Shown: positions 28,532-43,460, counted from the first letter of the stretch. The stretch: 62,413 bases of DNA from Chrysomallon squamiferum (GCA_012295275.1 CM022667.1:15367966-15430378), one strand, 5' to 3'. The notes: generated by a model not told the origin, from the letters alone. Program-made: numbers and translations.

Positions 28532-29640
28532 GTATCTATCTATCTCTCTGTGTTAACAAAGCTGCGACGAATGAAATTAATTTCTTGCCTTATAGAATCG
28601 ATGCAAGAACAATGGTTTTCCAGATGAATGTGCATATTGTGTCTTGTTCCTGATTACGCAGATCCGTATTGTGAAACTATTGAGTCAGATAATGAATATT
28701 TTAACAGTCTTACAATACAATCAGATAATTTTTATATTTTCTAGAATATTTTAACAGTCTTACAATACAATCTGATTATTATTTATTTTAATTTTTATAT
28801 TTTCTAGGAATCATTTATGCGGGAACACAAAAATATCTACAGAAAATTTATATTTTCTAATCACAAAAATACCTTATGCAGAAAAAGAAATATTTTATAA
28901 TTTTAACCCTCGTTTATCGTCAAACACATTATTAAAATTAAATTTCAAAATTAATATTTATTTATTTGTGAAATTTATTTATTTATTTATTTATTTATTT
29001 ATTATCTTTGTCTTTATTTCATTATAATATGATGATTATTATTATTATTATTATTATTATTATTTCATTACATTTTACAGCTACATGTTACACGAATGAT
29101 ATACGACACTGAAACAACTTGATCGATGACCCTTTTAGTCACTGCTGACAGCTTGGTTCTGGCCGAGCCTCAATTTCACCTCAGCAAATCCGCCTGGAAT
29201 ATTTTTCATCCGACTCCAAGACGAACTTCACGTTTCTAAAGAACAAATCCAGGCCAAGTGGTAGAGCAAAAATTTCTCCAGTGGAACAACGGTATTAGAA
29301 AACAACCGGCATGGTAATATTGTTTCAGGTGACTTCAGTTCATTGATTTCCAAGATAGGAAATGGTTCTGCTATAATAAATTCTAAGAGTGTGTATGTCG
29401 ACCGTGCCAAAGGAGAGGTAACTCTAGATATTCCTCCTTGGGTAGGGAGACCCGCAAGCTGGTCGTTAAGGAGACACACTAATACCGGTTTGGGTTTTCT
29501 CCTTAAATGGAACATCTCCAATGGAACTTATTTATCAAGTAAGTCTTATACTGCATCATCAAACTGGTGCACTGATGATTGCTGGATTAAAACTCTCACC
29601 ACTGATTCATATGGCAGCACATGGTTTGTCCAAATGCGAT
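28030..29640 (+). pseudogene. Family P pseudogene, inverted copy of member 3
   Basis: All three exons are recognisable but broken. Exon 1 (about 28035-28314): the ATG is now ACG, bases are lost within the signal peptide, and a frameshift follows CPGVC. Exon 2 (28596-28688): one base short (93 instead of 94), and the donor GT is AT. Exon 3 starts at 29081 after TTTTACAG and hits a stop within a dozen codons. It has internal losses and a large deletion that joins TTDSYG (near 29618) directly to TWFVQM, removing the last two modules. The stop TGA has become CGA. The segment from about 29340 to 29615 is still open and very close to member 3. Confidence 0.9.
28438..28527 (+). repeat. (TC)n tract in intron 1 of the member 3 pseudogene
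   Basis: Coding-strand TC tract about 70 bases before the degraded exon 2, in the same relative place as in member 3. Confidence 0.9.
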
Positions 29641-30493
29641 TTACTTTACGATAACGAAATCTAAATGAAGTAAAGAAAACAAAAATGGCTGAATATTAGA
29701 CATTCATATTAACATGATCAGCGATATGAAATGTTTCTTTGACTAGTTAAACAGTTACATAATCTTTAACAATGTGTACCTGGTGTGTTCAGATGTAATA
29801 AAATTATCACAAAATGTGACCTTTTTGTCTATCTGACCGAATCTCTGGGTTTGATACCCCAGTGTTGATACCCCAGTGTAATGTTAAATGTAAATCTACT
29901 GAATAAATAATTTTGTAAAGAAAGGAAGAAATTAATGAGTCTGTAAATCACACTAACAGCAGTTTAGGTCGTGGAGTGATATTTTCTGCAACTTTTGATT
30001 GGAGTTTGTTAAAAATATTTTTAATGAAAATAAAAGTGTATAAAAGTTAACAAAACGTATTTTGCTTTTGTATGCGAACTGTCTGCATCTGTTTGGCATT
30101 TCTAACGTAGTACATTTATTATAAATATTATTATGCTTTTATACACACACGCATGTGTTCACGCGCAGATTCAGACACACAAGCACATATATATATATAT
30201 ACAAAAATCACACAAATACATGCGCATCTGCACATAAACTAAATAAATGAAAACGTTTTATCGTTCTGGCGAAACAGTTTAATTATTTTGTCTTGTTCTC
30301 CTTTATTTGTTGTTGTTGTTTGTTGTTTGTTTTCTTTTTTAATCGCTATCATTTTTATTATTAAGTTGCAGAAAATCGTATAAAATAATATTCTCGGAAA
30401 TGATCACAACTAATTCTATTTTTGATGATAAATACTTACCATTACTATATAAAATTAACTTCTAATATAATTTAACTTTATGTTGTTTTATTA

Positions 30494-30523
30494 TTTTTAT
30501 TATTATTATTATTATTATTATGG

Positions 30524-30561
<38 letters not shown>

Positions 30562-30577
30562 TGCAGTAGTACAAGTT

Positions 30578-30605
<28 letters not shown>
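30494..30605. repeat. (ATT)n and (AGT)n microsatellites
   Basis: Two ATT blocks then GTA/AGT triplets. The surrounding stretch 30400-31190 is low-complexity intergenic DNA without a recognisable gene. Confidence 0.85.
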
Positions 30606-30613
<8 letters not shown>

Positions 30614-31182
30614 ATAGTAGCGTAGTAGTAGCAGTAAATTATATTCTTATAAGGTCAACTATTTTACTTTTAGGAAGAGTTCTTTTAGTACACAGTGATT
30701 TTATATACAAGGTAAGAAAACTAGTTTTCATTATTGTATTTTTATTATCGTTGTCGTTGTTGTTGTTATTGTTATTGATTCTGATGATCATCATTTCTGC
30801 CTCCGTCACTGGTATCTTGTTTCATTGCGCTAAGTCACCTCTAATATTTTAATCTTTCTTCGTTTATTTCCAATACTTTTATCACATTTCTCCATGTCTT
30901 AATGATCTATTGAATTGGTGGTCTCTAAAAATTTTCATACTTTTATTTCAGAAACTGAAACTGACGTCATCAGTTTAACTGATCTTGACTTTAACTATAG
31001 TTATTAACGTAACAATGTCATTCATTATAAGATTAACATTACATGATTTTATAACATAATTTAATGCAGGGAAAGAGACGAAATTGAAACCAAATTCAAA
31101 TGTTTTAAAACAGATCTGAAATCAATATAATTATACTAAATATAAAATATTATAAAATAGATTTCGAATTTAACATTTTTTT

Positions 31183-33267
31183 TTAAATTAACTCTCCGTT
31201 AGGATACTCAACAACAACACGGACGGAGGCACCTTTCAGAACCATCTCTCTCAGATTTGTGATTGATCCACTCTGTATCTCTCCACCATATTTCACACAT
31301 AAAACGTTGATCCATTCACGTGTGTCCACGATCCAGTCTATTTGTTCTTGTTCTTCAATATCTTCTTTTACCGTTCCAGTTTCAAAGGTGTATCGTCGAG
31401 TCAATATGCGACTACTAGAAAATAGAATTTTTATTTGCGCAGTTCCAGATAAATACGAAGTATTTACACTGATGGGCTCCATGATATCTTCTAAACAAGC
31501 AATGATATTATATTCATATATATACACAGCATTCATAGTTAAAGACAGACCTGCTACAACTATTCTGAGTCGATGACCACTGAGTAACGCTCTAGCTAAG
31601 TTATCTACAGAACCGTGGAGACTGCTACCATATTGATCTACTGTGAATATTTTAATCCAGCAATCATCAGTGCACAAATAAAATCCCGATCTTTTTGAAA
31701 GGTTTCCCAACCTCGACCCTTCGACAGCGTTCCATCTTAAAATGTCAGTCCATGCCGATTTCGTTTTTCTAGTCAGGAACCAATAAAGAGGTGATGTAAA
31801 CGAGTTGAATCCTCTGGAAGCATTCTGTCCCACGGACGACAACATGTTGATTACTATCTGTTCCTTTTCTTGGTCAAACAAAAGAAATTCGTTGACGTCA
31901 CATCCAAGCCTTCAGCGAGCTTTGAAAAAAAAGGGTTCAAATTAGATGGAACAACTTTCCCAAACGAAAAACTGGTTAATGAAGGTGACCCCGTTGAGTA
32001 ATCTTTGATGTACCATTTGGCTTTCACTTCTTCCGTGGTAGTATTTAATTCGGGTCCACTAATGTCGACATATAAAGCTGTCTGGTATTTACCTTCGTTG
32101 ATTATTCGGAAAATTCTTTTGGGGACATTTTCAAATGTTTTCCACGAAGATTTACTGAGATGGTAAAGTGACTGAATCCACGGTATCGTGTTATTGTAAG
32201 CCGAGTATCTATCAACCGAGTAGATGTGTCTACCATCGGTAATACCCTTCAGAGTAACTTTGCAGTGTTTTCTAAGAGCTGGCACAAACGTGCTGAGAGG
32301 TTCAGAAGACTCAGTATCGTATATCAACTTCCACTTGTCGTAACATGAATCTGTAACAATAAACAGATAGTCACTGGAAGAAATATATTTCAGGACACAT
32401 AGGATATCAACGTATCATTGTAACTTCTTGACGATACCTCTCAGAATAATAAAAACAGCAAGTATTATAATAATGATAAGGATGATTGTAGTTATGATGA
32501 TGATGATTATGATAACTACAGGGTGTCCACAAAGTCTGGGTACATGGGGAATTTTACTATGTTATTTATTTATGTTATTTTTTTTACCCAGATCGAATTT
32601 TGTCTAAAGAAGAAAGAATGAATCACGACGATGGTCTTAAAAGTTGCAGAATTCAACCTTAGACACCCTAATAGACAATCTATCAATTTTTGGTGAATAA
32701 CGAATAATATAAATTTAAATATTTCTTACCTGACATGACAGATTCACAGAACGGACCTCCGTAACCACGAGTACAGACACAGTATCCATTTTCATCTGGA
32801 AAACCTTTGTTCTTGCATCGATTCTAAAAAGAAACAGAAAATTACGAAATTAGAGAGAGTGAGAGAGATAGAGAGAGAGTAATGACATATGATGTGGGTC
32901 ATGTTGCAGTTCAAGAAATAGTATTATAACCAATTATGACACACATTATTTAGTCACATATATTACTTACAATGTTGAATACTTCACATGTCTGATTGTA
33001 TATCTCAAGTACAGAAGCTTTCTCAGTGTTGAACATTCCAAACAGATGACAGATACCGGGACAGACTATGATTCCATTACATCTGTGATCATTATTACAA
33101 ACCACAGAACACTCATATTTCCCTACAGCTGTAGAGTTATAAATTTTACTGAACTTTAGAGCAAGATTTTCGTTTGTTGTCATTTCTTTGTTCATTTCGA
33201 TATTAATGCAGTAAGTCTGTGCGAAAGCAAACGTGAAACACATCACTAATATTAACAGCCTAATCAT
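31183..33267 (-). pseudogene. Family P member 5: frame-broken and 3'-truncated copy
   Basis: Exon 1 (33267-32971) and exon 2 (32823-32730) are intact. They encode a signal peptide (MIRLLILVMCFTFAFA), the PAN-like domain with RCNGIIVCPGICHLFGMF, and an EGF-like unit with CVCTRGYGGPFC. Exon 3 begins at 32350 (DSCYDKWKLIYD). It loses one base near 31867 after SDVTST-like sequence, so the frame closes at a TAG; the -1 frame continues openly to YPNGE at 31190. There the homology ends abruptly, removing about 90 C-terminal residues. The otherwise constant tryptophan of WCTDD is leucine. A candidate TATA element (CTTTATACG) lies near 33399-33391. Probably a pseudogene; a shortened secreted product of about 290 residues could still be made. 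Confidence 0.8.
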
Positions 33268-35223
33268 GGTTACTGACTAAATATTTTAATAAATTACTTT
33301 CGAAATATTGTGTGGCTATGTTCTAAGAAATGCTACAACTATCGTTAGTACAGCTGCACTGTATTACACTGTTTGTAACTATTCGCTAAACGTATAAAGA
33401 AAAAGAGGTTCGATTTAATAGATGAGTTATTGATTTTTGATTTTTCTTGAACACTCAATGGTGCCTTTCCATACATTTGCTGGTTACAACACTAAATAAT
33501 CGTTCCTTTCGTGAAATTAAACGTTTCTCACTAATAAAGAGAATCGCGAAATATAATATTTCTTCTGACAGTGCAGAGAACAGTTGGAACTTCGTGGAAA
33601 AAATCCTGACTGACTTGATTTGTTTCTCCGCTATTTTTGCGCTCGACATCGTTTTTAAATGGATTGGAGAGACACTTTCATAAACTTATAATAAATTTAT
33701 CAGTTAACCAATGAGAAATGAATTTTTTTTTTTTTTTTTTTTTTTTTTTCAATAATGTATTGAATACAAATTTAACAGAAATTATCAGTATGTTTCATAG
33801 TCATCGCATTCGTATCGCATGGAGAAAATTAATTGTAAAGCAGTGAACTGTGATTGCATATTCAATGGTTTGTCTTCGACTCAAGTAAAATCAGTTCAAT
33901 AGATTTTTTCATATTGTTTCTCTTTTTTATTTTTTTTTTTTTTTTTTTTTATTTATATATTTATTTTGGGTTCGATTATTGTTTTGGTATTGTCTAGACT
34001 TTTAGAAAGAAATCGATTGAAGAAAACGTGGTGATGTTGCAATATTTCTGCCATTTAAACATCAGGATAATTAAAGTTTATGAATCATGGATACTTTTAA
34101 GATTTAAAAGTATTTATTGTATTTTAAATGTCATATACCAAAACAAATTTTGTATGCAAATGCTGGCCAAACAGAAATTTAATTAAATTAACCTTTTTAT
34201 TTTCGCAGTTATTTTTAAATTATCTTTGAAACAAAAGAGATGACACACAATGAACGATTCACGCAACGCAGAATTTTATGCATTAAATATTTAATAATAG
34301 ATACCTCCTTTCTTCAGTACCATAAAAAGAAGACTACTGCATCGTTAAAAGTAAAGAAACACGAAGCAATAGTTTGTAGAACTTTATTCACTAACTGCTT
34401 AATAATCACTGGATTTCTTTCATCTCTAATGTTGCATCCCGAGTTTTCACAAACCTTTCAGAAAATAATGGAAGCCGTCAGGTCTTTAAATAGTAAAAAA
34501 AAAATACAAATGAAATACAGGAATTAGATATAAAAGGAAATTTGGTTTTGAAAACTGACAAATGGAAACAATAAAAACGATGTCAGAATGTCTTTTTCAT
34601 TAATGTTTCATACCAACGTGTAACTTACTATTGTTTAAAAACAGTGGAATTTTCCTTTGATTTTTTAAGAAACATAATTATGATATATAATTCTTCCTGA
34701 GATTTTCAAGAAAAAAAAAAAGAAGAAGATAAAAGAAAAATTTTCAAGTCGAGATTGTATAGAATACAAATATATAATATAATGACAAAACAACAAAAAT
34801 TCATGAAAACAAATGTTTCTACGTTTTCTATTAATCCAATACTTATATAATGGTTGTTTTGTTTAGTTTTTACAAAACAGTTGCTATCAGAATTGAAGAA
34901 AATAAATCAATTTCTGTTCTGTTATTTTTCTCTGAATATCCAGTAAAAACAATCGTGAAAATCATTAAAGGCTGCAGCAGTTTTGTCCGTTACATTGGTA
35001 TGTTCAGAGAGAAAAAAAGTAACGAGACCAGTGCCGTGTTGTTTTCAGTAAACATTTACTACGATATCTCTATGATGACTGGGGTCGGTTCTTTTCTTTT
35101 CTTTTTCATTTGTTGTTATTGATATGAAAAAATTCAGCAAAAATTGTGTTATTTATCTCTTTAAAATATTCACTGTAATAAGTCTGGGCAGAGTAATATA
35201 GCTCTGTTGTTTACAAGATGTGG

Positions 35224-35228
<5 letters not shown>
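33268..35228. other. Non-coding part of direct duplication unit 1
   Basis: Upstream region of member 5 and 2 kb of AT-rich sequence shared with 41126-43038. Short open frames here are not kept intact in the other unit, so none is called. Poly(T) runs at about 33724-33749 and 33929-33950. Confidence 0.6.

Positions 35229-35317
<89 letters not shown>
35229..35317 (-). repeat. (TC)n tract next to an orphan exon 1
   Basis: GA on the plus strand, TC in the sense of the exon 1 relic at 35366-35640. Exons 2 and 3 are absent. Confidence 0.9.
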
Positions 35318-35320
<3 letters not shown>

Positions 35321-35365
35321 ACATATAATAGTTTAAATGTATGTGAATCGTGTGCAATACAATTA

Positions 35366-35640
35366 TGTTGAATACATCACAAGTCTGATTATCTATTTCC
35401 ATTACAGAAGCTTGGACAGTGTTGAAAATTCAAAAACAGCTGACAGATACCCGGACACGTTACGATTCCATTACATCTGTGATCATTATGATCATTATCA
35501 CAAACTATAACACACTTATATTTCCCCTCAGATGTAATATTATAGATTTTATTTAATTTAAAGCCAGGTTTTCATTTATAATCATTTCTTTGCTCATTTC
35601 AATACTAATGCACTTACTCTCAGACCTGAAACACACCGCT
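35366..35640 (-). pseudogene. Orphan family P exon 1 relic
   Basis: Minus-strand sequence aligns with exon 1 of members 5 and 6: MSKEMI-like start of the mature part, KYKCVIVCDND with an insertion, RCNGIVTCPGICQLF-like core, and MEIDNQTCDVF before a degraded donor. Frameshifts and a short internal repeat (GATCATTAT) break it. The intron-1 TC tract (35317-35229) follows, but no exon 2 or 3 does. The neighbouring unit has the same relic at 43.2-43.5 kb. Confidence 0.7.
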
Positions 35641-37261
35641 ACTGTTAACAACCCTATCTTAATTAATGAGAATTTCGAGATTAATACTTTTTGTTTATTC
35701 AGATTTTTTTTCATATTATTTATATTTTTTTTTTTTTTTTTTTTGTTTAATAAAATAGGGGTTATTTCAGGTTCACGAAGTAAACTTCCCTTAATGTTTT
35801 GAATAAAATTGCGATTATCTATTAAAAGGATTTTGCCGAAGAACTCTGTTGCTTAAAAGACGTGTTCTTTCTGTTGAGATCATTGAGCACTCTTTATTCA
35901 AACAAACAACTGCACTACGACTCCAAAACAGTTTTTTTACGGTGGAAAGTGTGCCGTTATAAGTGAAATGTAAGATAATTTTATCTTCTAGTCATCCCAG
36001 TTAATAGTCCGATAAGAAGAATTCACGAATTTGTTTTCAATTTTTGATTTTCCATCCAGACATCGATGTTTCTACCAGTACAGTATTGTGCACAAATGGG
36101 AATAATTTGATATGTTTCACACACTTATAACATGCATTACAAATCATTTAAATGATGAAACATTAAACTGTTATCTCAGTTGTGCAATACGGTCTAAGCC
36201 AGCCGCTGGTTATTAACACTTTGGTGTATAGCTCATATGTCGCATTCAGTGCAAATTAATTGTAAGCCACAAACATGTTACTGCTCATTTCTCTAGAAAG
36301 ATAGTTTTGTTTTTGTGTGTTTTGTCTCAACTGAAGTCTGTTTTCCATTTTATTGATTTCTCAGTGTCAAAATATTTCTAACGAATTGTCTGCATAGAAA
36401 ATGTATTGTAGATTACTAAAATATTACAGTTTTCTGTCACTTTGTAGTTTAACTAAATGTCATTTGTTCTTGTTGATGCCGTCTTATGTTTTTGATTGCT
36501 GCTTCTTTACAGAAAAACTGTCCCCTAGGGAAACTGCAAACGAAGAAAAATTATATTTTAAATCCTTTTCTATGTCATAATTATTTTTAATTCAGATTTT
36601 ACTGAATAGATTTTAGGTGACAAAACAATAAAATCATCTAAAAGATACATATTTTTGAAAAGGATTGTCCCCTATAATTGTTCATTAACACCTGGAATTA
36701 TTTTGTTTTAGAAAAATAACTGTACTGATTTTGTAGTCAGACGAGAATAATAAAACAATCGCTTATAGAACGTTTTTTCACTAAAGATCTAATAATGGCT
36801 AAACTAATCTCTGTTTGTTGTGTACTGTAAAAACTGCAACCAGTCAAAAACGTAATGTCATTGTGGACTCATACAGAAAACAAAAAGCAAATCTTCAAAT
36901 AAAAGAGTAAAATAGATTTTATTGCTAAAATAGGAAATTAAAATCAGAATAAGATAAAAGTAAAACTATAATAAAACATTTCAAAATTCTTCGTGGTTTT
37001 GTAATTTGTTCTCTATTTCTTTGTATTAATGTGTTTTTTTTTAGTATCGTATGTAATATTTGCTGATGGTTTGTTAAAAGTTGTCACCAAAGGGCAGTTT
37101 GTAGGTTTCCATTTCATACTATTTATCCAATATGTACAATGAGATATACCCATTGTTACCATAATAAAAAGATAATAAATAAATAAATAAATAAGTAAGC
37201 CAGAAACAAAAAATACTAAAATAATAGAATAAAAAAAAAAATAAATAACAAAAACACTGAC

Positions 37262-37331
<70 letters not shown>
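37262..37331. repeat. (ATA)n microsatellite
   Basis: Near the right border of duplication unit 1; unit 2 has the same array at 45045-45104. The stretch 35660-38150 otherwise shows no gene. Confidence 0.9.
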
Positions 37332-37334
<3 letters not shown>

Positions 37335-38155
37335 TTGACTAAATGGTAATAAAATATACGACTTGACATCTCGTAAAAGAAGTCCATGTAGGCCATATTG
37401 TAGATTTTCAAGACTATTTTCAAAAGGAATAAGAAAACAGTCAACACAAAGACAACGAACCCGAGTGAACTAAACGATATTTTGAAGATAATGTGTGTAA
37501 CTTAATTCATAAAATGAATGGAACTTCTTTCGACGCAGACCATATTCAGTCAGATTTCCAGAACAATAAATAGCAATAAGAGGAAGATATTCGAAGGACA
37601 ACGACAACGAATTTAGAGTATTCGAGACAAAAGATGAATGATGCAACTGAACTAAAATGAACTTAACTTTGGTGCATTCAAGCCACAGTTTCTGAGGATA
37701 ATTACACACAACAAACAAAATAATTATAATTATAAGAAGATGATTGGTTTACGTAAGTTCAAAAATACACAAAATATCAGCCAGATGAATAGAAATTAAT
37801 TTTTAATTAGATCATATAACATATTTCCTAAGCACATCACCCTTATTAGAGTAACATAATTTATAACATTTATGTATACTTGGTTTACACTGACAGAAAG
37901 AGGTAAATGGCGATTTCCTGCGAACTTGAAGTATATGTAAGTGTATATGTGTCTGAGTTTGTGCGTATATATTAAATTTTGTATTGGTACAGGATTTTGA
38001 TTGGCTCTGAATAATATGATCATCTTGGTGCCTTCGTTACAAAAGTTTACAGTTTGCAGAATTATTACTCGAATCACATATCATAGATGGTAATGAATAC
38101 AATACAAAACTTTTATTTCCTTCTGCGAAATGACGCTGTATGTTCATTATATAGA

Positions 38156-38208
38156 TACTATGAAGGTAATGAAATATGTGTATATATATATTCATTACCT
38201 TCATAGTA
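38156..38208. other. Perfect 18-bp inverted repeat (hairpin)
   Basis: TACTATGAAGGTAATGAA (38156-38173), a 17-base AT-rich loop, then its exact reverse complement (38191-38208). The right arm overlaps the intron-1 relic that starts here. It might be the inner end of a lost inverted copy or a small hairpin element. Confidence 0.7.
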
Positions 38209-38275
38209 ACTATTAGGAAATTATTTTCAATATTACTAATATTAAAATAATCTCTCTCTCTCTATCTCTCACACT
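38188..38275 (+). other. Relic of family P intron 1
   Basis: TTACCTT...CTATTA...AATATTACTAATATTAAA followed by (TC)n matches the intron-1 sequence just upstream of the TC tract in member 3 (coding strand) and in its pseudogene (28380-28440). No exon is recognisable on either side, so this is a fragment of a lost copy. Confidence 0.5.
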
Positions 38276-38293
38276 CACACACACTCTTTCTTT

Positions 38294-38298
<5 letters not shown>

Positions 38299-38341
<43 letters not shown>
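38299..38341. repeat. (GT)n microsatellite
   Basis: About 21 GT units, next to a TC/CA patch at 38252-38290. Confidence 0.9.
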
Positions 38342-38343
<2 letters not shown>

Positions 38344-38854
38344 TCAAAATAAAAACTATAATTCTTTGCAGTAATCGTTTTTTGAATACATACACGTTTA
38401 TTCACATTCTGTAAAACGGAGTATATGTAAGAATATTTAAACACACAAGAAAGTATTTCTACAAGTTTACTTTATGAATTCTAAATGTATTTGGTGATAT
38501 TTGCCAACGACAGTTTATGAAAGGCCTATTTAAGATTGTAAGTATCTAACTTTTCGTTTCTATATAATTTCTATTAGGAAATTCCAGCAAAGAAGTATTA
38601 TCACATATTTAATATTGTAAATGATGTTAATATCAGTACAGCGAATTGTACTGCTACAAAGAAATTGTGTTGTGTTGGTTAATAGTTTACGTTAGTGCCG
38701 TCTCATTTTGATTTTTCCTTATTTTCCTTATTTGTTTTCTTTTTTCGTGTTTATGCCTAATGTTTTCATTTATAAGTATCTTCATATCTAAATTTTAGGT
38801 TCTTCACGTTAATTATTTTAAAATAGATACAACTCATGTCCGTCAGCATTTTCG

Positions 38855-40661
38855 TCACATCTGAACAAACCAAGTACATCTATCGTGAACCACATCTTCA
38901 TGTTTCCTTTCAATTCTCTTGTACGTGTAATAAAACTTTCGAAACTCGCCTTCTGTTGTTATGATTCCAGACCACAGCTGGTATGATGTTTCATTTACAA
39001 AAGATCTGCCGTAGTTTTCATCAAACTGAGTGTTGACGTGGAAAATCAATTCAGCAGCTACGTGAACGTTGTTAGACACATCCAGATGATCGACGTCGAC
39101 AATTTCAAATAGTCTGTTAGGATACTCAACAACAACACGGACTGAAGCACCTTTGAGGACCATCTCTCTCAGATTTGTGACTGATCCACTCTGTATCTCT
39201 CCACCATATTTTACACACAAAACTTTGATCCATTCACGTGTGTCCACAAACCAGTCTATTTGTTGTTCTTCGTCCACATCTTCTATTACAATTCCAGTTT
39301 CAAAAGTGTATCGTCGTGTCAATATGCGACTGTTAGAAAATATCATTTTCATTTGCGCTGTTCCAGATAAATACAAAGTATTTACACTGATGGACTCCAT
39401 GATATCTTCTAAACAAGCAATGATAGTATGTCCATGTATATACACAGCATTCATAGTTAAAGACAGACCTGCTACAACTATTCTGAGTCTGTGACCACTA
39501 AATAACGCTCTAGCTAAGTTATCTACAGAACCGTGGAGACTGCTACCATATTGATCTACTTTGAATATTTTAATCCAGCAATCATCAGTGCACCAATAAA
39601 ATCCCGAAGATGATGAAAGGTTTACCAACAACGACCCTTCGACAACGTTCCATCTAAAAATGTTTCTTGGTCCCGATTTAATTTTTCTAGTCAGGTACCA
39701 ATAAAGAGGTGATGTAAACGAGTTGAATCCGCTGGAAAAACCCTGTCCCACGGACGACAACATGTCGATTACTATCTCTTCCTTTTTTGGTCAAACAACA
39801 AAAATATTGTTGACGTCACATCCGAGCCTTCTGTAAGCTTTGAAAGAAAAGAGGTCAAATCACCTGAACTAACTGTCCCAGTCGATCTAGTGACCAATGA
39901 AGGTGACCCTGTTGAGTAATCTTTGATGTACCATTTGGCTTTCACTTCTTCCATGGTAGCATTTAATTCGGGTCCACTAATGTCGACAGATAAAGCTGTG
40001 TGGTATTTACCTTCGTTGATTATTCGAAAAATTCTTTTGGGGACATTTTCAAATGTTTTCCACGAAGATTTACTGAGATGGTAAAGCGATTGCGTCCATG
40101 GTATCGTGTTATCGTAAACCGAGTATCTATCAACCGAGTAGATGTGTCTACCATCGGTAAAACCCTTCAGGCTAACCCTGCATGTTTGTGTAAGAACTGT
40201 AACAAATGTGCTGAGAGGTTCAGAAGATTCAGTATCGTAGATTAACCTCCACTTGTCGTAACATGAATCTGTAACAATAAACAGATAGTCACTGGAAGAA
40301 TTATGGTATATCAGATAGGATATCAACTTATCATTGTAATTTGTTGATGATACCTCTCAGAATAATAAAAACAACAAATATTATAATAATGATAATCATG
40401 ATGGTGTTTATGATGATCGTTATCATAGTGATGATAATAATGATGATAGTAAATTTTCATTTGGAAAACCCATGTACAATAATTTTTAAAAAAGGTACAT
40501 TTGGGGAATCACGAATAATATAAATTTAAATATTTCTTACCTGATATGACAGATTCACAGAACGGACCTCCATAACCAACAGAACAGACACAGTATCCAT
40601 TTTCATCTGGAAAACCTTTGTTCTTGCATCGATTCTAAAAAGAAAAAGAAAATTACGAAAT

Positions 40662-40738
<77 letters not shown>

Positions 40739-41125
40739 ATGAAATTATGATGTGGGTAATATGCAATACAAGAAATAGTATTACTACCAGTTATGACACA
40801 CATTGTTTATTAAAATATGAATACTTACAATGCTGAATACTTCACATGTCTGATTGTCTATCTCCAGTACAGAAGTTTGGTCAATGTTGAAAATTCCATA
40901 CAGATGACAGACACCCGGACAGACTATGATTCCATTACATCTGTGATCATTATCACAAACCATAGAACACTCATATTTCCCTTCAGACGTAGTGTTATAA
41001 ATTTTACTTAACTTTAGAGCAAGATTTTCGTTTGTTATCATTTCTTTGTTCATTTCAATACTAATACAGTAAGTCTGTGCGAAAGCAAACGTGAAACACA
41101 TCGCTAATATTAACAGCCTAATCAT
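38855..41125 (-). pseudogene. Family P member 6: nearly intact copy with one frameshift
   Basis: Exons 41125-40829, 40634-40541 and 40268-38855 have correct splice ends and phases. Their summed length is 1805 nt, one short of a multiple of three. The missing base is in a run near 39785 (GACCAAAAAAGG here, GACCAAGAAAAGG in member 5), giving a TAG about ten bases later; the rest of exon 3 is open in the -1 frame to CTWFVQM. The signal peptide (MIRLLILAMCFTFAFA), PAN-like core (RCNGIIVCPGVCHLYGIF), EGF-like CVCSVGYGGPFC, and [11 protein letters not shown] and [13 protein letters not shown] blocks are all kept. A TATA-like TATATA lies near 41233-41226. It could be a young pseudogene, a base-calling error in a homopolymer, or, less likely, a site of recoding. 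Confidence 0.8.
40663..40735 (-). repeat. (TC)n tract in intron 1 of family P member 6
   Basis: TC on the coding strand, about 30 bases before exon 2. Member 5 has only a short, interrupted version (about 32851-32880). Confidence 0.9.
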
Positions 41126-43137
<2,012 letters not shown>

Positions 43138-43204
43138 ACATTTAGGTCAATCGTGTGCACTACTTATTATTACCAGTTTTGGTACACATTCTTTAATACA
43201 ATAT

Positions 43205-43460
43205 GTTATACTTACGGTGTTGACTATATCACGTGTCTGAAGCATGTATACTGTTGAAAATTGCAAAAGGTGACAGACATCCTGACACACTATGATTCCG
43301 TCACATCTATGATGATCATCACAAACAGTAGAACACTAAGACGTACTGTTATAGATTTTGCTTAATTTTAGACCAAGGATTTCATTTGTTGTCATTTCTT
43401 TGTTCACATATGCACTTGCTCTCTGCTAAAACAGACCTGAAACACACCTCTTCTGTTAAC
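43205..43460 (-). pseudogene. Orphan family P exon 1 relic (second tandem unit)
   Basis: Minus-strand counterpart of the relic at 35.4-35.6 kb, more decayed. Traces of NKEMTTNEI, CSTVCDDHHRCDGIIVC and a donor-like end are visible, with deletions between. It is followed by a TC tract on the coding strand (43134-43039) and no further exon. Confidence 0.6.

Larger units (their letters stand above)
26706..30395. repeat. Right arm of inverted duplication C (pseudogene)
   Basis: Mirror of 20800-25524, about 1 kb shorter because of deletions in exon 3 and in both flanks. Arms are separated by about 1.2 kb of unrelated sequence. Confidence 0.8.
31193..37385. repeat. Direct segmental duplication, unit 1
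   Basis: Carries member 5, an orphan exon 1 relic and about 4 kb of shared non-coding DNA. Its offset to unit 2 is about 7.86 kb at the genes and 7.79 kb at the far end (for example TAGATTTTAGGTGACAAAA at about 36610 and 44402). Its left border cuts the 3' end of member 5. Confidence 0.8.

Noticed and set aside
34850-35122. 90-residue open frame in tandem unit 1 with a related frame at 42626-42931 in unit 2
   Set aside because: The similarity is explained by the segmental duplication. Lengths and starts differ, there are no protein features beyond hydrophobic stretches, and no homologue was recognised. It could be revisited if transcripts exist.
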